Below, piece by piece: positions 15,665-24,763 of a stretch of DNA of 64,000 nucleotides. The stretch comes from CAYNKA01 sp964397655 (lineage in GTDB: Bacteria; Spirochaetota; Spirochaetia; DTKZ01): the NCBI GenBank assembly GCA_964397655.1, contig CAYNKA010000001.1, positions 372,001 to 436,000 of the forward strand, written 5' to 3'. The notes beneath the pieces were generated by a model, which saw only the letters and a program-made list of their open reading frames with translations, was not told where the DNA came from and made no database searches. The position numbers were made by a program, and so were the translations under genes. Numbering within the stretch: the first letter of the stretch is position 1; every line of letters begins with the position of its first letter.

Positions 15665-17845
15665 TCAGTCCTTCCCGTCCACGTCGGTCGTACGTCCGCC
15701 GTTCATGGGCAGGTAAACGGAGAATTTCGCCCCGCGTCCTTCGTCCGAACGCACGAAGACCGCCCCTCCTTCGCTCTTGAGCACGGAATAGACGATCGAG
15801 AGTCCGAGTCCCGTACCCTTCGCCTTCGTGGAAAAATACGGATCGAAAATACTCTGGACGATTCCCTGAGGAATCCCGCACCCCTCATCCTCGACCGAAA
15901 CGACTATATAGACTCCCGGTTTCAGCGAAAGCGGCCCCTCCCCGGGCGGCATCCGTCCCGGTCCCACCGACTCCTTTCCGACTCCAATCCGGATCTTCCC
16001 GCCGTCGGGCATCGCCTGGCGGGCGTTCGTAAGCAGGTTCGAGAAGACCTGACCGAGCCGAACGCCGTCTCCGTCCATGACGAATTCGCCCGGTTCGATA
16101 GAAATCTCCGTCACGTACTTCTTTTCCGATGCCGCCATTGCCGCCGCATCCCTGACTATCGAGACGACGTCCACGCTACTTCTGATCACCGGCAGTCCGC
16201 GGGCCATGCTCATGAGCCGCAACGTGAGATCGCGCGCGCGGCAACAGGCAAGTTCCGCGTCGTTCATGACTTCGGCCAATTCCTCGTTCTCGGGCGGAGA
16301 GTAGAGCTTTCCCAAGGACAGGCTGCCGAGGATGATCATCAGGAGATTGTTGAAATCATGCGCTATGCCGCCCGCGAGCACCGCCAAGGATTCGAATTTC
16401 TGGACCCGGATCAGTTCCTTCTCGAGCGCCTTCCTTTCCGTGAGGTCGAGCGCTGTCGTGAGGAGGAATTCCCCTCCAGCGAGATTTATGAGTTCGTTGG
16501 AGAGCAGCACCGTGCGATGCGAACCGTCCTTGCCGCGAATCCTGCATTCGAGATTGGACAGGCCCCGCTTCTCGGCTACCGAATTCCTGACGGCGTCCGA
16601 TCCTTCGACGCAACCCTCCCAAAGGCCCAGCTCGCGGTCGGTTTTACCCAGGATTTCCCGCCTGGTATAGCCGAGCATCTTCACCAATACGTCGTTCGCC
16701 TCGACGAATTCGCCCGAGGGAATGCGATTGATTGCGAGGCCTATGGGGCTGAGGGAAAAAGCCTTTTGAAATTTTTCCTCGGACGCCTTCAAGGCGATCG
16801 TGAGCCGCTGGTCCTTCCCGGTGAATACGTATCCTATTCTTTCACCCTCGGGTTCCGCGATCGGCGACAGCGAAACGGACAAGGGAACCGAGGATCCCCC
16901 GTCGACTGCGAATTCCTCGTCCCTGCATTTTTCGTCGATTTCGTCCACCGTTCTGCCGCTCGCCAATAGCGAAGAGAGAGGCCTCCCCTCCAGCCGGTCG
17001 GCGCTCACCCCCGAAAGGAGCTCGGCCTTTGCGTTGGCCTTGAGAACGAACCCGTTCCTGTCCAGAAGGAGTATGACGTCGTCCACCTTGGAAACGAGTT
17101 CCGACGCGGCGAATTCAGGCGTCAGCGCGAACAGCCTATAACGTTGCACCGCGTACCCTATGCCGCAGATCCAGATCGCCACGAAGATCGTGCCCATGGG
17201 GGGAAGTTCGCCGATCGAAAAAAGCGGAAGCAGGGTCGAGATTACCGTTGCCGAGGAAAACGAAAGAATGAACGTGAGGAATATCACCCTCGCCTGCTTT
17301 CGTTCCCGCGGGGAATCGCTTCGCTTCCACCGGCGAAGCAGCAGGAAGAGCGAAATCAGCGGCAATGACGTGTAATGGAGGATGTTAAGGTAGTACCATG
17401 GAGAGGAATGGTTGTAGACGACTTTCCACCCGTAAGGGCCCCGGACGAAATCCGCGATGATGGCAGAGCCGTTCAATGAAACCAGGTAGAGAACGAGACC
17501 GGGCAGATAGACCGGGAGAATCCTCGACCGCGTGCACCCGCGGCTGCCCGTCAGCAGGATGAAGAAATGCAGGAAAAGCGGCGGAAAGAAAAACCAGGCG
17601 AAGGAGGAAGGATAATAGGCGAGCCATGCATCGCGAACGCTTTCGGCCTGGAAAAAGAAGAAATTTCCGACGGCAGCCAGGGAAAAGCTGACTGCGAGGG
17701 CGAAGAAAATTCGATTCAAATTCTCTTTCGGGTTCTTTACCAGGGCGTACACCCCGACCTGCCCGCAGGCTGCCGCAGACAAAGCGCAAAGCAGCGACAA
17801 AAACGCCATATTCCGGTCATTGTAGACCAGGGCAAGGGAGTTCAC
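15665..17845 (-). CDS. 7TM-PAS hybrid sensor histidine kinase
   Basis: 726-residue membrane kinase. Residues 1-240 contain about seven hydrophobic segments. Two PAS domains follow (about 250-345 and 355-475). The dimerisation/phosphoacceptor domain carries GGIAHDFNNLL with His496, and the ATPase domain has NLLTNARQAM (N box), EDEGCGIP (G1) and GTGLGLSIVYSVL (G2). The GGIAHDFNN form is typical of kinases that work with receiver-domain proteins, but no response regulator is encoded nearby. The start is a GTG at 17845 without a clear ribosome site; ATG 17809 is an alternative. It lies 16 nt after the MFS-HEAT gene, so it may sense something tied to that operon. Confidence 0.87.
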   Translation of the reverse strand: MNSLALVYNDRNMAFLSLLCALSAAACGQVGVYALVKNPKENLNRIFFALAVSFSLAAVGNFFFFQAESVRDAWLAYYPSSFAWFFFPPLFLHFFILLTGSRGCTRSRILPVYLPGLVLYLVSLNGSAIIADFVRGPYGWKVVYNHSSPWYYLNILHYTSLPLISLFLLLRRWKRSDSPRERKQARVIFLTFILSFSSATVISTLLPLFSIGELPPMGTIFVAIWICGIGYAVQRYRLFALTPEFAASELVSKVDDVILLLDRNGFVLKANAKAELLSGVSADRLEGRPLSSLLASGRTVDEIDEKCRDEEFAVDGGSSVPLSVSLSPIAEPEGERIGYVFTGKDQRLTIALKASEEKFQKAFSLSPIGLAINRIPSGEFVEANDVLVKMLGYTRREILGKTDRELGLWEGCVEGSDAVRNSVAEKRGLSNLECRIRGKDGSHRTVLLSNELINLAGGEFLLTTALDLTERKALEKELIRVQKFESLAVLAGGIAHDFNNLLMIILGSLSLGKLYSPPENEELAEVMNDAELACCRARDLTLRLMSMARGLPVIRSSVDVVSIVRDAAAMAASEKKYVTEISIEPGEFVMDGDGVRLGQVFSNLLTNARQAMPDGGKIRIGVGKESVGPGRMPPGEGPLSLKPGVYIVVSVEDEGCGIPQGIVQSIFDPYFSTKAKGTGLGLSIVYSVLKSEGGAVFVRSDEGRGAKFSVYLPMNGGRTTDVDGKD

Positions 17846-17861
17846 AAGTGGGAGATAATAA

Positions 17862-20096
17862 TCACTTGGGCAGAAACCGAGTCAGGATGGCTGCGAAAAG
17901 GAACCGAACGTTCGGCTTGTCCATGACCGTTTCCTTTTCGAGGATGCCGATGAACAGTTCCCTGAGCGACTCGGCCTCAGTCCTGGGGAAATCCGCTTCC
18001 GCGAACGCCTCCGAAAGAAACCGCAGATAGGTCTCGACGTCGGAAAGGAGGCCGGAGAAGGCCCTTCGAAACGATCCTTCGTTGTACCTGAAGGGGCCTT
18101 CGGGTCTGGCGTTCGTCACGGCGTCCAGCAACAGATCGATTCCCTCGTGCCGATCTTCGAGGAAAAGCGTGTAATAGGGATAGAACCACTCCTCCATGTC
18201 CAGGATGCCGGCGATCGAGAGGACGAGATGATCGACGAGGTCCTGGGGAAGTTCGCGCCTCTCGAGCAGCGAGAAAAGCACGGGAAGCGAACGGAGGTCT
18301 CCGAACAGCTTGAGGGATTCCGCTCCGTAGATGACGAGGAGCGGATTTCCCGTCTCCCGGAGAATCCGCTCGATTTCCTTCACCGAAGGCTTGTCCTTGA
18401 GCCTGGCAAGCGCCACCATGCTCTCCGCGCACAGGAGGTAATCCTTGGACCTGAGAGCGTCACGCAGAACAGGCAACGCATGGTGTACCTGTTTCATGCC
18501 GAGGATCCGTGCCGCCCGGTACGCCGTCGTGTACTCCCGGCTCTTCACCTCCGCAGCGAGCGCCTTCTCGATTCTCGAGTCGACCGAATGCCCTTCCAGG
18601 GCGCGGAGGGCCTCCGTACGGATCGTGAAGCTCGGCGACTTGAGTCTCCGCACCAGGACGTCGACCATGACTTCAGAAGGAGCGTTCCCGAGTTCCTGTA
18701 TCACCTTTCTCTCGTCGGCGATCGTCGTCGTGCGGTCGAGCCTGTTGAGAAGCACTATCGCCCGGAGATCCCGAGCCGAGAAGATGACGTTCAGCGCCCT
18801 GCCCACGCTGAAGGCTCCGAGCGCTTCGAGCCTGAACATGGACACGAGGAGCAGGAAGGTAGATGCGAACAGGATACCGAAGAAGACCCGGTGCGACAGG
18901 ACGGGCGGATATCCCATGCCGAGAAGCGCGTCGATGAGAAAGCCCCCGGCGAGGGATCCCAGGGTGCCTCCGACGCCGAAGATGAAGAAATAGAGGATGC
19001 CGAAATCGAGCTGGTCTTCCGGTTTCACCATGGCGTAGAAATAGGTCTGGGAGGAGTTCTCCTGGCCCATGGTCCCGAAGTTGAAGACGAAGAAGGCCAG
19101 TCCCAGGAAGATGAAGGCGTTCAGACCCGTGAGGCGCGGGGCCGCGAGGAAGGGGACCAGGCCGAGGAGAAACGCGCCCGTGAAGAACACCAGGATGGGT
19201 TTCGCGCCGAGGCGGTCGAGCAGCAGCTGCGCTACGAATCCCATGGCGAGGGCGCCGAGGCTCCCGATGACCGAGAGGTACATCGTTGCGCTGTCGTTCA
19301 TCCGGAAAATATCCGCGGCGTAGACGATGATGAAAGGTCGGGACATGCCCGCTACGAACGTCATGAGCGAGAATACCGCCATGAATCTCCTGAACGATCT
19401 GTCGGCGAAGGCTCGTCTCGCCGCGGCCTTGAAGCTTTCCCTGCCCTTCTGGATCGATCCGATGTGGCGCGGGAGACGGAAAAGCATCATGCTTCCCGCG
19501 ATCCCGGTAACGATGCCGGTGAGGATGAACGGCGTGTACCGAGAAATGGGCACCTCGTCCCCGCCGAGAAGCACGGCGATGAGCACGCCGGTGATCACGG
19601 AAACCGCCTGGTTGAGGATCTGGAGACGGGAAAGGTATTCTCCCCGGTCCTTTCCTTCGCTGAGATCGCCGAGGATGGGGCTGTTGCTCGCCATGCCCAC
19701 GCCCCGCATCACCTGGAATCCGAGCGTACCCACCACGATGAGTCCGAATCCGAGTCCGTGCATGCCGCGTTGGATGAAAAGCGGCGAGAACAGCATGGGG
19801 ACGGTGGAGAGGTAACGCACCAGCCAAGCCGACGCGAACAGCCGGGCGACGCCCGTAAATTCCACGAGCCTTCGACCCGCGAACATGAAGAAGAAGGAAA
19901 TGTAGGTGAAGGACGATACGAATCCGATGATGGAACCGGAGGCCCCGAGACGGAGAAGGTAGAGCGTGATGATGTTCCCGCTCAACAGAAGAAAGGAACA
20001 CGTGTTGAAGACGGAAAAGACGTCGAACAGCTTCCTGGCCTTCAGCCGCTCGGAAAAGGTGAGTTCCTTATGTCCGAAAGTCGTTTCCGCCGTCAT
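17862..20096 (-). CDS. MFS transporter with C-terminal HEAT-like domain
   Basis: 744 residues. The first 420 or so form a major facilitator superfamily transporter of about 12 membrane segments, beginning after a short cytosolic stretch (LKARKLFDVFSVFNTCSFLLL). The remaining 300 are soluble helical repeats of HEAT/armadillo type: repeated units with R-x-x-A-x-x-x-L patterns, for example around LRALEGHSVDSRIEKAL, AARILGMKQVHHALPVL and ESLKLFGDLRSLPVLF. Such a fusion suggests a cytosolic docking or gating domain. The start at 20096 is 11 nt after the ligase stop; upstream in-frame codons lie inside the ligase gene. Substrate unknown: by context a product or substrate of the kamA/ligase pair. 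Confidence 0.85.
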   Translation of the reverse strand: MTAETTFGHKELTFSERLKARKLFDVFSVFNTCSFLLLSGNIITLYLLRLGASGSIIGFVSSFTYISFFFMFAGRRLVEFTGVARLFASAWLVRYLSTVPMLFSPLFIQRGMHGLGFGLIVVGTLGFQVMRGVGMASNSPILGDLSEGKDRGEYLSRLQILNQAVSVITGVLIAVLLGGDEVPISRYTPFILTGIVTGIAGSMMLFRLPRHIGSIQKGRESFKAAARRAFADRSFRRFMAVFSLMTFVAGMSRPFIIVYAADIFRMNDSATMYLSVIGSLGALAMGFVAQLLLDRLGAKPILVFFTGAFLLGLVPFLAAPRLTGLNAFIFLGLAFFVFNFGTMGQENSSQTYFYAMVKPEDQLDFGILYFFIFGVGGTLGSLAGGFLIDALLGMGYPPVLSHRVFFGILFASTFLLLVSMFRLEALGAFSVGRALNVIFSARDLRAIVLLNRLDRTTTIADERKVIQELGNAPSEVMVDVLVRRLKSPSFTIRTEALRALEGHSVDSRIEKALAAEVKSREYTTAYRAARILGMKQVHHALPVLRDALRSKDYLLCAESMVALARLKDKPSVKEIERILRETGNPLLVIYGAESLKLFGDLRSLPVLFSLLERRELPQDLVDHLVLSIAGILDMEEWFYPYYTLFLEDRHEGIDLLLDAVTNARPEGPFRYNEGSFRRAFSGLLSDVETYLRFLSEAFAEADFPRTEAESLRELFIGILEKETVMDKPNVRFLFAAILTRFLPK

Positions 20097-20107
20097 GGTT
20101 TCAGGTA

Positions 20108-21091
20108 TCAGAGCAGACCGTAACGGGACAATCCGGCATGCAGAATCCTTTTGATCAATTCCCCGTACGTGATTCCGAAGAACGAGCACAGGATGGGCAG
20201 GTCCGAATGAATCGGATTGAGTCCGGCGAGCGGATTCACCTCGATAAAATTCGGGACGCCCGAAGCGTCTTCCCGGATGTCCACCCTTCCTCCGTCCCTG
20301 CATCCGAGGACGCGGTATGCGGCGAGGGCGACCTCTTCGGCCCTTCCCGCGCTGTCGTCCCTTCCCGGGCTGTAGGTTATCCTCTTCTCGTATTCGGCCT
20401 TGTTCACGTACGAATACACGTCGCCGTCTGCGTCCTTTCCGTAATGGATTTCCATACATCCGACGGCTCGCGCCTCGACGCCCGTACCGATGATGCCCAC
20501 CGTGAATTCCCTTCCCGGAAGAAAGGTTTCCACGAGCACGGGCTGCCGGTAGCGGCCGAGGAGCTCGGAGCAAGTCCTCGCGAGATCGCCTTTGTTCGTG
20601 ATCTTCGAGACCGGGGAGACGCCCTTTCCCGTCCCTTCGGCCACGGGCTTGGCGAAAAGCGGGAACGGTAGATCGACCGATTCCGCCTCCCGCACGTTCT
20701 CGACCACGGAGAAAGCCGCCGTCGGGATCTTCGCGTCACGGACGACGCGTTTCGTCATCCCCTTGTGGAGGCAGAGGCCGAGCACCATGGGGTCGGAGAA
20801 GCTGTAGGGAATGTCGTACGCATCGAGGAGGCAGGGTATCTGCGATTCCCGGCCGAGGCCGCGGAAGCCTTCGGCAATGTTGAAGACGAAACGCCATCTG
20901 TCGCCGCGGGCGAGCCTCTCCACGAGCGATTTGACGTGTCCGATCCGCTCCGTCGAATATCCCGCGGCGCGGATCGCTCCCTCGATTCCCTCGACGGTCT
21001 CGAGGGAATCGAATTCGGCGATCTCCTCCGGCGTCAAGCCGGAAGATTTGTAATCGTCTTTGAGATCGTATGTCAGCCCGATGGTCAGCAT
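20108..21091 (-). CDS. ATP-grasp ligase, D-Ala-D-Ala ligase-like
   Basis: 327-residue ATP-grasp enzyme that would activate a carboxylate as acyl phosphate and join it to an amine. Family landmarks: FNIAEGFRG near residue 70 (equivalent to FNxxHG in Ddl), SDPMVLGLCLHKGMTK, the ATP-binding strand LFAKPVAEGTGKGVS, VETFLPGREFTVGIIG, and the metal cluster RVDIREDASGVPNFIEVNPLAGLNP. It differs from housekeeping Ddl in the amino-acid binding segment, so a different substrate is likely. The start overlaps the kamA stop by 7 nt. Immediate coupling to lysine 2,3-aminomutase makes beta-lysine a natural candidate substrate (inference). Confidence 0.85.
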   Translation of the reverse strand: MLTIGLTYDLKDDYKSSGLTPEEIAEFDSLETVEGIEGAIRAAGYSTERIGHVKSLVERLARGDRWRFVFNIAEGFRGLGRESQIPCLLDAYDIPYSFSDPMVLGLCLHKGMTKRVVRDAKIPTAAFSVVENVREAESVDLPFPLFAKPVAEGTGKGVSPVSKITNKGDLARTCSELLGRYRQPVLVETFLPGREFTVGIIGTGVEARAVGCMEIHYGKDADGDVYSYVNKAEYEKRITYSPGRDDSAGRAEEVALAAYRVLGCRDGGRVDIREDASGVPNFIEVNPLAGLNPIHSDLPILCSFFGITYGELIKRILHAGLSRYGLL

Positions 21092-22410
21092 CTTACGAGA
21101 CTGCCCTCCGACGCGCCGGGATCCGGATAACGGAAGGTTTTGCCTTCGTAGTTGCGCAGGATGAGATCTCCGTTTTCCTCGTACCCGATCACGTATTCGG
21201 GAAGAAGCGGTATCTTGCCGCCTCCCCCGGGGGCGTCGATGACGTAATGCGGAACCGCGTATCCCGTCGTGAATCCCCTGAGCCCCTGGATCATTTCCAG
21301 CCCCTTCATGACCGAGGTGCGGAAATGCGATGAACCGGGGATCGGATCACACTGATAGAGATAGTACGGACGAACCCGCATCGTGAGGAGCCCGTGGTAG
21401 AGCCTCATGAGGGTCTCAACCGAGTCGTTGATGCCCGCGAGCAGCACGGTCTGGCTACCGAGCGGGATTCCGGCGTCGGCCAGGCGGTTGCAGGCGTGCC
21501 GCATCTCCGGGGTGAGTTCCTCCGGGTGGGTCGAATGGATGCTGATCCACAGGGGGCGATATCTCCTAAGGACTTTCACGAGAGAGCGCGTGATCCTCTG
21601 CGGAAGGACCGACGGCACCTTCGTGCCGATACGGACGAATTCCACGTGAGGTATGGCGGTCACCCTCGACAGGAGCCAGTCGATGGCCTCGTCCGGAAGC
21701 GTGAGAGGATCCCCGCCCGAGATGAGCACGTCCCTGACTTCCTCGTGTTCCCTGATGTAGGCCAGGGCGGCCTCCCATCTCTCGATTCCCGGGGCGCAGC
21801 CTTGTTCCCCCACGGCCCGCGACCGCGTACAGTAGCGGCAGTAGGTCGAGCAGGAATAGGTAGCGAGGAACAGAACCCGGTCCGGGTAACGATGCACGAG
21901 CCCGGGGACCACGGTATCGTGTTCTTCCGATAGAGGATCCTGATCCTCTCCGGACGACATGAGGTACTCGTAGATCGTCGGCACCACCGTGCGCCGCAGG
22001 GCATGGGTCGGGTCGTTCCGGTCCAGGAGGCTTGCATAGTAGGGAGTGATGGACAGCGGGATGTGGTTGCCTCGGTCCTTGAAGACCTGGGCTTCGACGT
22101 CGGTCAGGTGGATGATTCTGCCGAGTTCTTCGAGGGATGTGATGCGGTGGGCAATCTGCCAGGTCCAATCATCCCAATCGGACTGGGTTGCGTCAGGATA
22201 AAACTGAATTCTGAAATCTTTCGATTTCGCGCTGCTTCGCGTTTGAGGCTTGATCAGTTTCAGCTGAACTTTACCGGATTCACCGATCGTTCCGCAGGAA
22301 AAATCGGCAGGCCATGTTTGGAGGTCCCCGCTCTGAGCTGGCGTGCGCTCAGGAGGTTCCTCCGGTAGACTGGGAGGGTCTTCTTCGAGGTTAACAAGTT
22401 TCTCGATCAT
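21085..22410 (-). CDS. kamA: lysine 2,3-aminomutase
   Basis: Radical SAM, PLP-dependent enzyme that converts L-lysine to beta-lysine. The [4Fe-4S] cluster motif C187-x3-C191-x2-C194 lies in YSCSTYCRYCTRSR. SGGDPLTLPD is the SAM-binding GGE-type segment. The C-terminal PGGGGKIPLLPEYV carries the PLP lysine, as in bona fide KamA and unlike EpmB. At 441 residues it has an N-terminal extension of about 60 residues, Pro/Glu-rich, before the usual DWDDWTWQ start. Site AGGAG lies 7 nt before ATG 22410. First gene of a five-gene run behind a strong promoter. Roles of beta-lysine elsewhere include osmolytes, lysine fermentation and peptide decoration. Confidence 0.9.
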   Translation of the reverse strand: MIEKLVNLEEDPPSLPEEPPERTPAQSGDLQTWPADFSCGTIGESGKVQLKLIKPQTRSSAKSKDFRIQFYPDATQSDWDDWTWQIAHRITSLEELGRIIHLTDVEAQVFKDRGNHIPLSITPYYASLLDRNDPTHALRRTVVPTIYEYLMSSGEDQDPLSEEHDTVVPGLVHRYPDRVLFLATYSCSTYCRYCTRSRAVGEQGCAPGIERWEAALAYIREHEEVRDVLISGGDPLTLPDEAIDWLLSRVTAIPHVEFVRIGTKVPSVLPQRITRSLVKVLRRYRPLWISIHSTHPEELTPEMRHACNRLADAGIPLGSQTVLLAGINDSVETLMRLYHGLLTMRVRPYYLYQCDPIPGSSHFRTSVMKGLEMIQGLRGFTTGYAVPHYVIDAPGGGGKIPLLPEYVIGYEENGDLILRNYEGKTFRYPDPGASEGSLVRC

Positions 22411-22440
22411 GCTCCTCGCTCCTAAGAGAGTATAATAAAC

Positions 22441-22469
22441 CTAGTACTCCACATCGGTTCGATTGTCAA
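22441..22469 (-). promoter_or_regulatory. promoter of the kamA operon
   Basis: Minus strand TTGACA (22469-22464), 17-nt spacer, TACTAG (22446-22441), 31 nt before the kamA start. Confidence 0.7.
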
Positions 22470-22590
22470 GGTAGATAAGTCCGAAATTAAGAATCTTTCA
22501 TTCCATTTTTGAGTAAAATTCGACTACATATCTTTGAAGTACTCTTCCTACAGCGTATCCTGAACGAATGCCCCCCCTACCCGTAGAGTG

Positions 22591-23841
22591 TCATTCCACC
22601 AGGGAGACCCGCTTCCATTCTCGTTCACGGACAAAGATGAGAAGATAGGGAATGGAGCAGGTGACGATGGCCGCATCTACGGCCATGAGGCGGAGGTTGC
22701 CGAATCTCTGGATGATGAATCCCGCGAGAAGCCCGCCGGCGGCCATGGCCATGCTCCACACGAGCTGGAACAGGTTCTGATACATCGCCCGGAGATCTTC
22801 GTGGGCGCGCCTGTCCATGAGATAGATCGCTCCGAGGATGAAGAGCGCGTACCCGAGGCCGTGCATGCTCTGGATCAGGATGAAAAAGAGCGTGCTCTTC
22901 GCCCGAGTCATCGTGACGAGCAGAACGAGCTTGGCGAGCATGAAGAAGGAACCCGCGAGCATCATTCCGCGCTCTCCGATGCCTTTGCGTATCCTGCCTG
23001 CATGAAACATGAACGGGATTTCCGGCAGGCCGGCCAGTCCGAAGGCGAGTCCTATCTGCCAATAGGCGGCATCGAGATCCTCCATCAGGTAGCTCGTGAA
23101 GTTGAAGGAGCTGTTGACTGCAGTCCCGTAAAAAAACGAAAACACCAGGAGCGCCCGGAACGTCGCGTCAGCGCGAAGATGTTCCCAAGGAATTCTGACC
23201 GGCCGGATCTTCGCCTTGACGCCTCGAGAGGCCACGAGGGCGAGGACGAGATAGCCGAGGCCGTATCCCAGGACGAGATAATCGAAACGTTCCTGCGTGT
23301 AAAGAACGTACCCGAATCCGCAGACCGCCAGGGCCCATGAAAGGGAGCCGAAGAGCCGAATGCTGCCGTATCGGTCTCCGTTGCCCTCCACGGCATGGAG
23401 ATGCTCCAGGATCGCCGTGTCGATGAGAGGCTGGATGGGACGGAAAAAAAGACCGTTCAGGGTCATGCCGATGAAAAAAAGCACGGTTTTCGACTGAAAA
23501 GACCAGCCCTTGTTCAGGGGAAGACCGGGAAGATATTGGAACACGGCGGCCGTCGTGACCATGAGCGAACAGAAGAACAGTATGCGGTTCTTTATCTTGA
23601 ATCGGTCCGACAAGTAACCTGCGATGGGGGTTCCGAGCATTCCCGAAGCCGCCTGAATGAAAAACAGAAGTCCGATGAAATAATAAGCCGGTCGTCCCCG
23701 CTCGTCCGTGAGCACATTCCGGAAATACAGGCTCTGAAAGGGATTGAGGGCTCCGAGCGCGAAAAAGGAAACGATCTGGAGAAGGACGATCCTTCTTCCT
23801 TCCGCTTGAAGGCGCGACAGGCTCGATTCGGTTGTCTGCAT
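22591..23841 (-). CDS. MFS transporter
   Basis: 416-residue, 12-segment major facilitator protein. The first segments (LLQIVSFFALGALNPFQSLYFRNVL) and the loop AGYLSDRFKIKNR with the GxxSDR-type motif between segments 2 and 3 place it among sugar/nucleoside/phenylpropionate-type symporters (LacY/NupG/HcaT-like). GSIRLFGSLSWA at the start of segment 5 also fits that group. Substrate not predictable. Monocistronic: a 180-nt gap separates it from kamA downstream, and it is divergent from deoR. GATGGGATC just before the ATG gives a weak ribosome site. Confidence 0.85.
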   Translation of the reverse strand: MQTTESSLSRLQAEGRRIVLLQIVSFFALGALNPFQSLYFRNVLTDERGRPAYYFIGLLFFIQAASGMLGTPIAGYLSDRFKIKNRILFFCSLMVTTAAVFQYLPGLPLNKGWSFQSKTVLFFIGMTLNGLFFRPIQPLIDTAILEHLHAVEGNGDRYGSIRLFGSLSWALAVCGFGYVLYTQERFDYLVLGYGLGYLVLALVASRGVKAKIRPVRIPWEHLRADATFRALLVFSFFYGTAVNSSFNFTSYLMEDLDAAYWQIGLAFGLAGLPEIPFMFHAGRIRKGIGERGMMLAGSFFMLAKLVLLVTMTRAKSTLFFILIQSMHGLGYALFILGAIYLMDRRAHEDLRAMYQNLFQLVWSMAMAAGGLLAGFIIQRFGNLRLMAVDAAIVTCSIPYLLIFVREREWKRVSLVE

Positions 23842-23916
23842 GATCCCATCGTATCATCAGGCGGGTGTTTTTTCCAGCGTTCGAGAATCGGTTTTTCTCT
23901 CTCGGGTACAATACTC

Positions 23917-23945
23917 TTGATTCTTTCGCAGGGAAGGCATATAAT
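23917..23945 (+). promoter_or_regulatory. promoter of the deoR-E2-E3-E1 operon
   Basis: TTGATT (23917-23922), 17-nt spacer, perfect TATAAT (23940-23945). This is among the strongest promoter matches in the window. Confidence 0.8.
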
Positions 23946-23953
23946 CGAATCGA

Positions 23954-23983
23954 TTTCGTAATATTTTCGTAAGTATTACGAAA
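23954..23983. promoter_or_regulatory. palindromic operator, likely for the DeoR regulator
   Basis: Perfect inverted repeat TTTCGTAATA-N10-TATTACGAAA. A second copy of the half-site inside the spacer makes an overlapping palindrome TTTCGTAA-GTA-TTACGAAA (23965-23983). It lies 9 nt after the -10 box, over the transcription start, ideally placed for repression. Confidence 0.75.
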
Positions 23984-23993
23984 GTTTTTAATT

Positions 23994-24749
23994 ATGAATA
24001 CGAATGTCACTGAACGCGAAAAAGAAATTCTCGATCTGATCACCGGAGACACGTCGATCACCGTGGCCCAACTCGGGAAGAAACTCAGAGTTTCCTCGGT
24101 TACCGTCCGCGCCACGCTCAACTCCCTCGAGGAAAAAGGTTTCATCCTCAGAACCTGGGGAGGAGCCTTTCCGACCTTCCATCCCGAGGTTCTCGATCAT
24201 CAGCGAAACCGCGTGGAGGAGAAGAACCGAATCGCTAAGGCCGCAGCGAACCTCGTGGAGGACGGCGACACGATCATGATCGAAGCCGGCACGACCACCG
24301 CTCTTGTCGCGCGGTACCTTTTCGGCAAACGCGGCATTTCCATCGTGACCAACAACACGCTGGTTCTTCCCTATGCCCGGGCCAATCCCGCGGTGAGGCT
24401 CACCCTCGTAGGCGGCGAGTTCAGGTCAGCGACAGAATCCACGGTGGGGCCTGTAGCCCTTCAGGAACTCGAGAAATTCCATGTCCGCAAGGCGTTCGTG
24501 GGCACCGACGGCTTCACCATGGACAAGGGCCTCACCACCCATCTCGTGGAAGGCGCAGAGATCGTAAAAAAAATGGCGTCCCAGGCCAAGGAGACCATTC
24601 TCGTGGCCGACAGCACGAAGTACGGGAAAATCGGGTTCGTAAAGGTGCTCCCCCTCTCCTCCGTGGGACGCATCATAACCGATTCGGATTTGAGCGAAGA
24701 GGCGAGGGCCGTCTTCGCCGAACAGGATATCAAACTGGAGATCGTGTAA
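23994..24749 (+). CDS. DeoR-family transcriptional regulator
   Basis: 251 residues. N-terminal winged helix (residues 5-60) has the DeoR signature TVAQLGKKLRVSSVTVRATLNSLEEKG. The C-terminal sugar-phosphate-type sensor domain opens with IEAGTTTALVARYL, then NNTLVLPYA, GGEFR and AFVGTDGF, and ends with VADSTKYGKIGF. These regulators normally respond to a phosphorylated metabolite. It is the first gene of the 2-oxoacid dehydrogenase operon (14 nt before E2) and sits behind a perfect palindrome at the transcription start, so autorepression together with the operon is likely. Ribosome site is weak (GAAAG, 10 nt upstream). Confidence 0.92.
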   Translation: MNTNVTEREKEILDLITGDTSITVAQLGKKLRVSSVTVRATLNSLEEKGFILRTWGGAFPTFHPEVLDHQRNRVEEKNRIAKAAANLVEDGDTIMIEAGTTTALVARYLFGKRGISIVTNNTLVLPYARANPAVRLTLVGGEFRSATESTVGPVALQELEKFHVRKAFVGTDGFTMDKGLTTHLVEGAEIVKKMASQAKETILVADSTKYGKIGFVKVLPLSSVGRIITDSDLSEEARAVFAEQDIKLEIV

Positions 24750-24763
24750 CGAAAGGAGATTCT

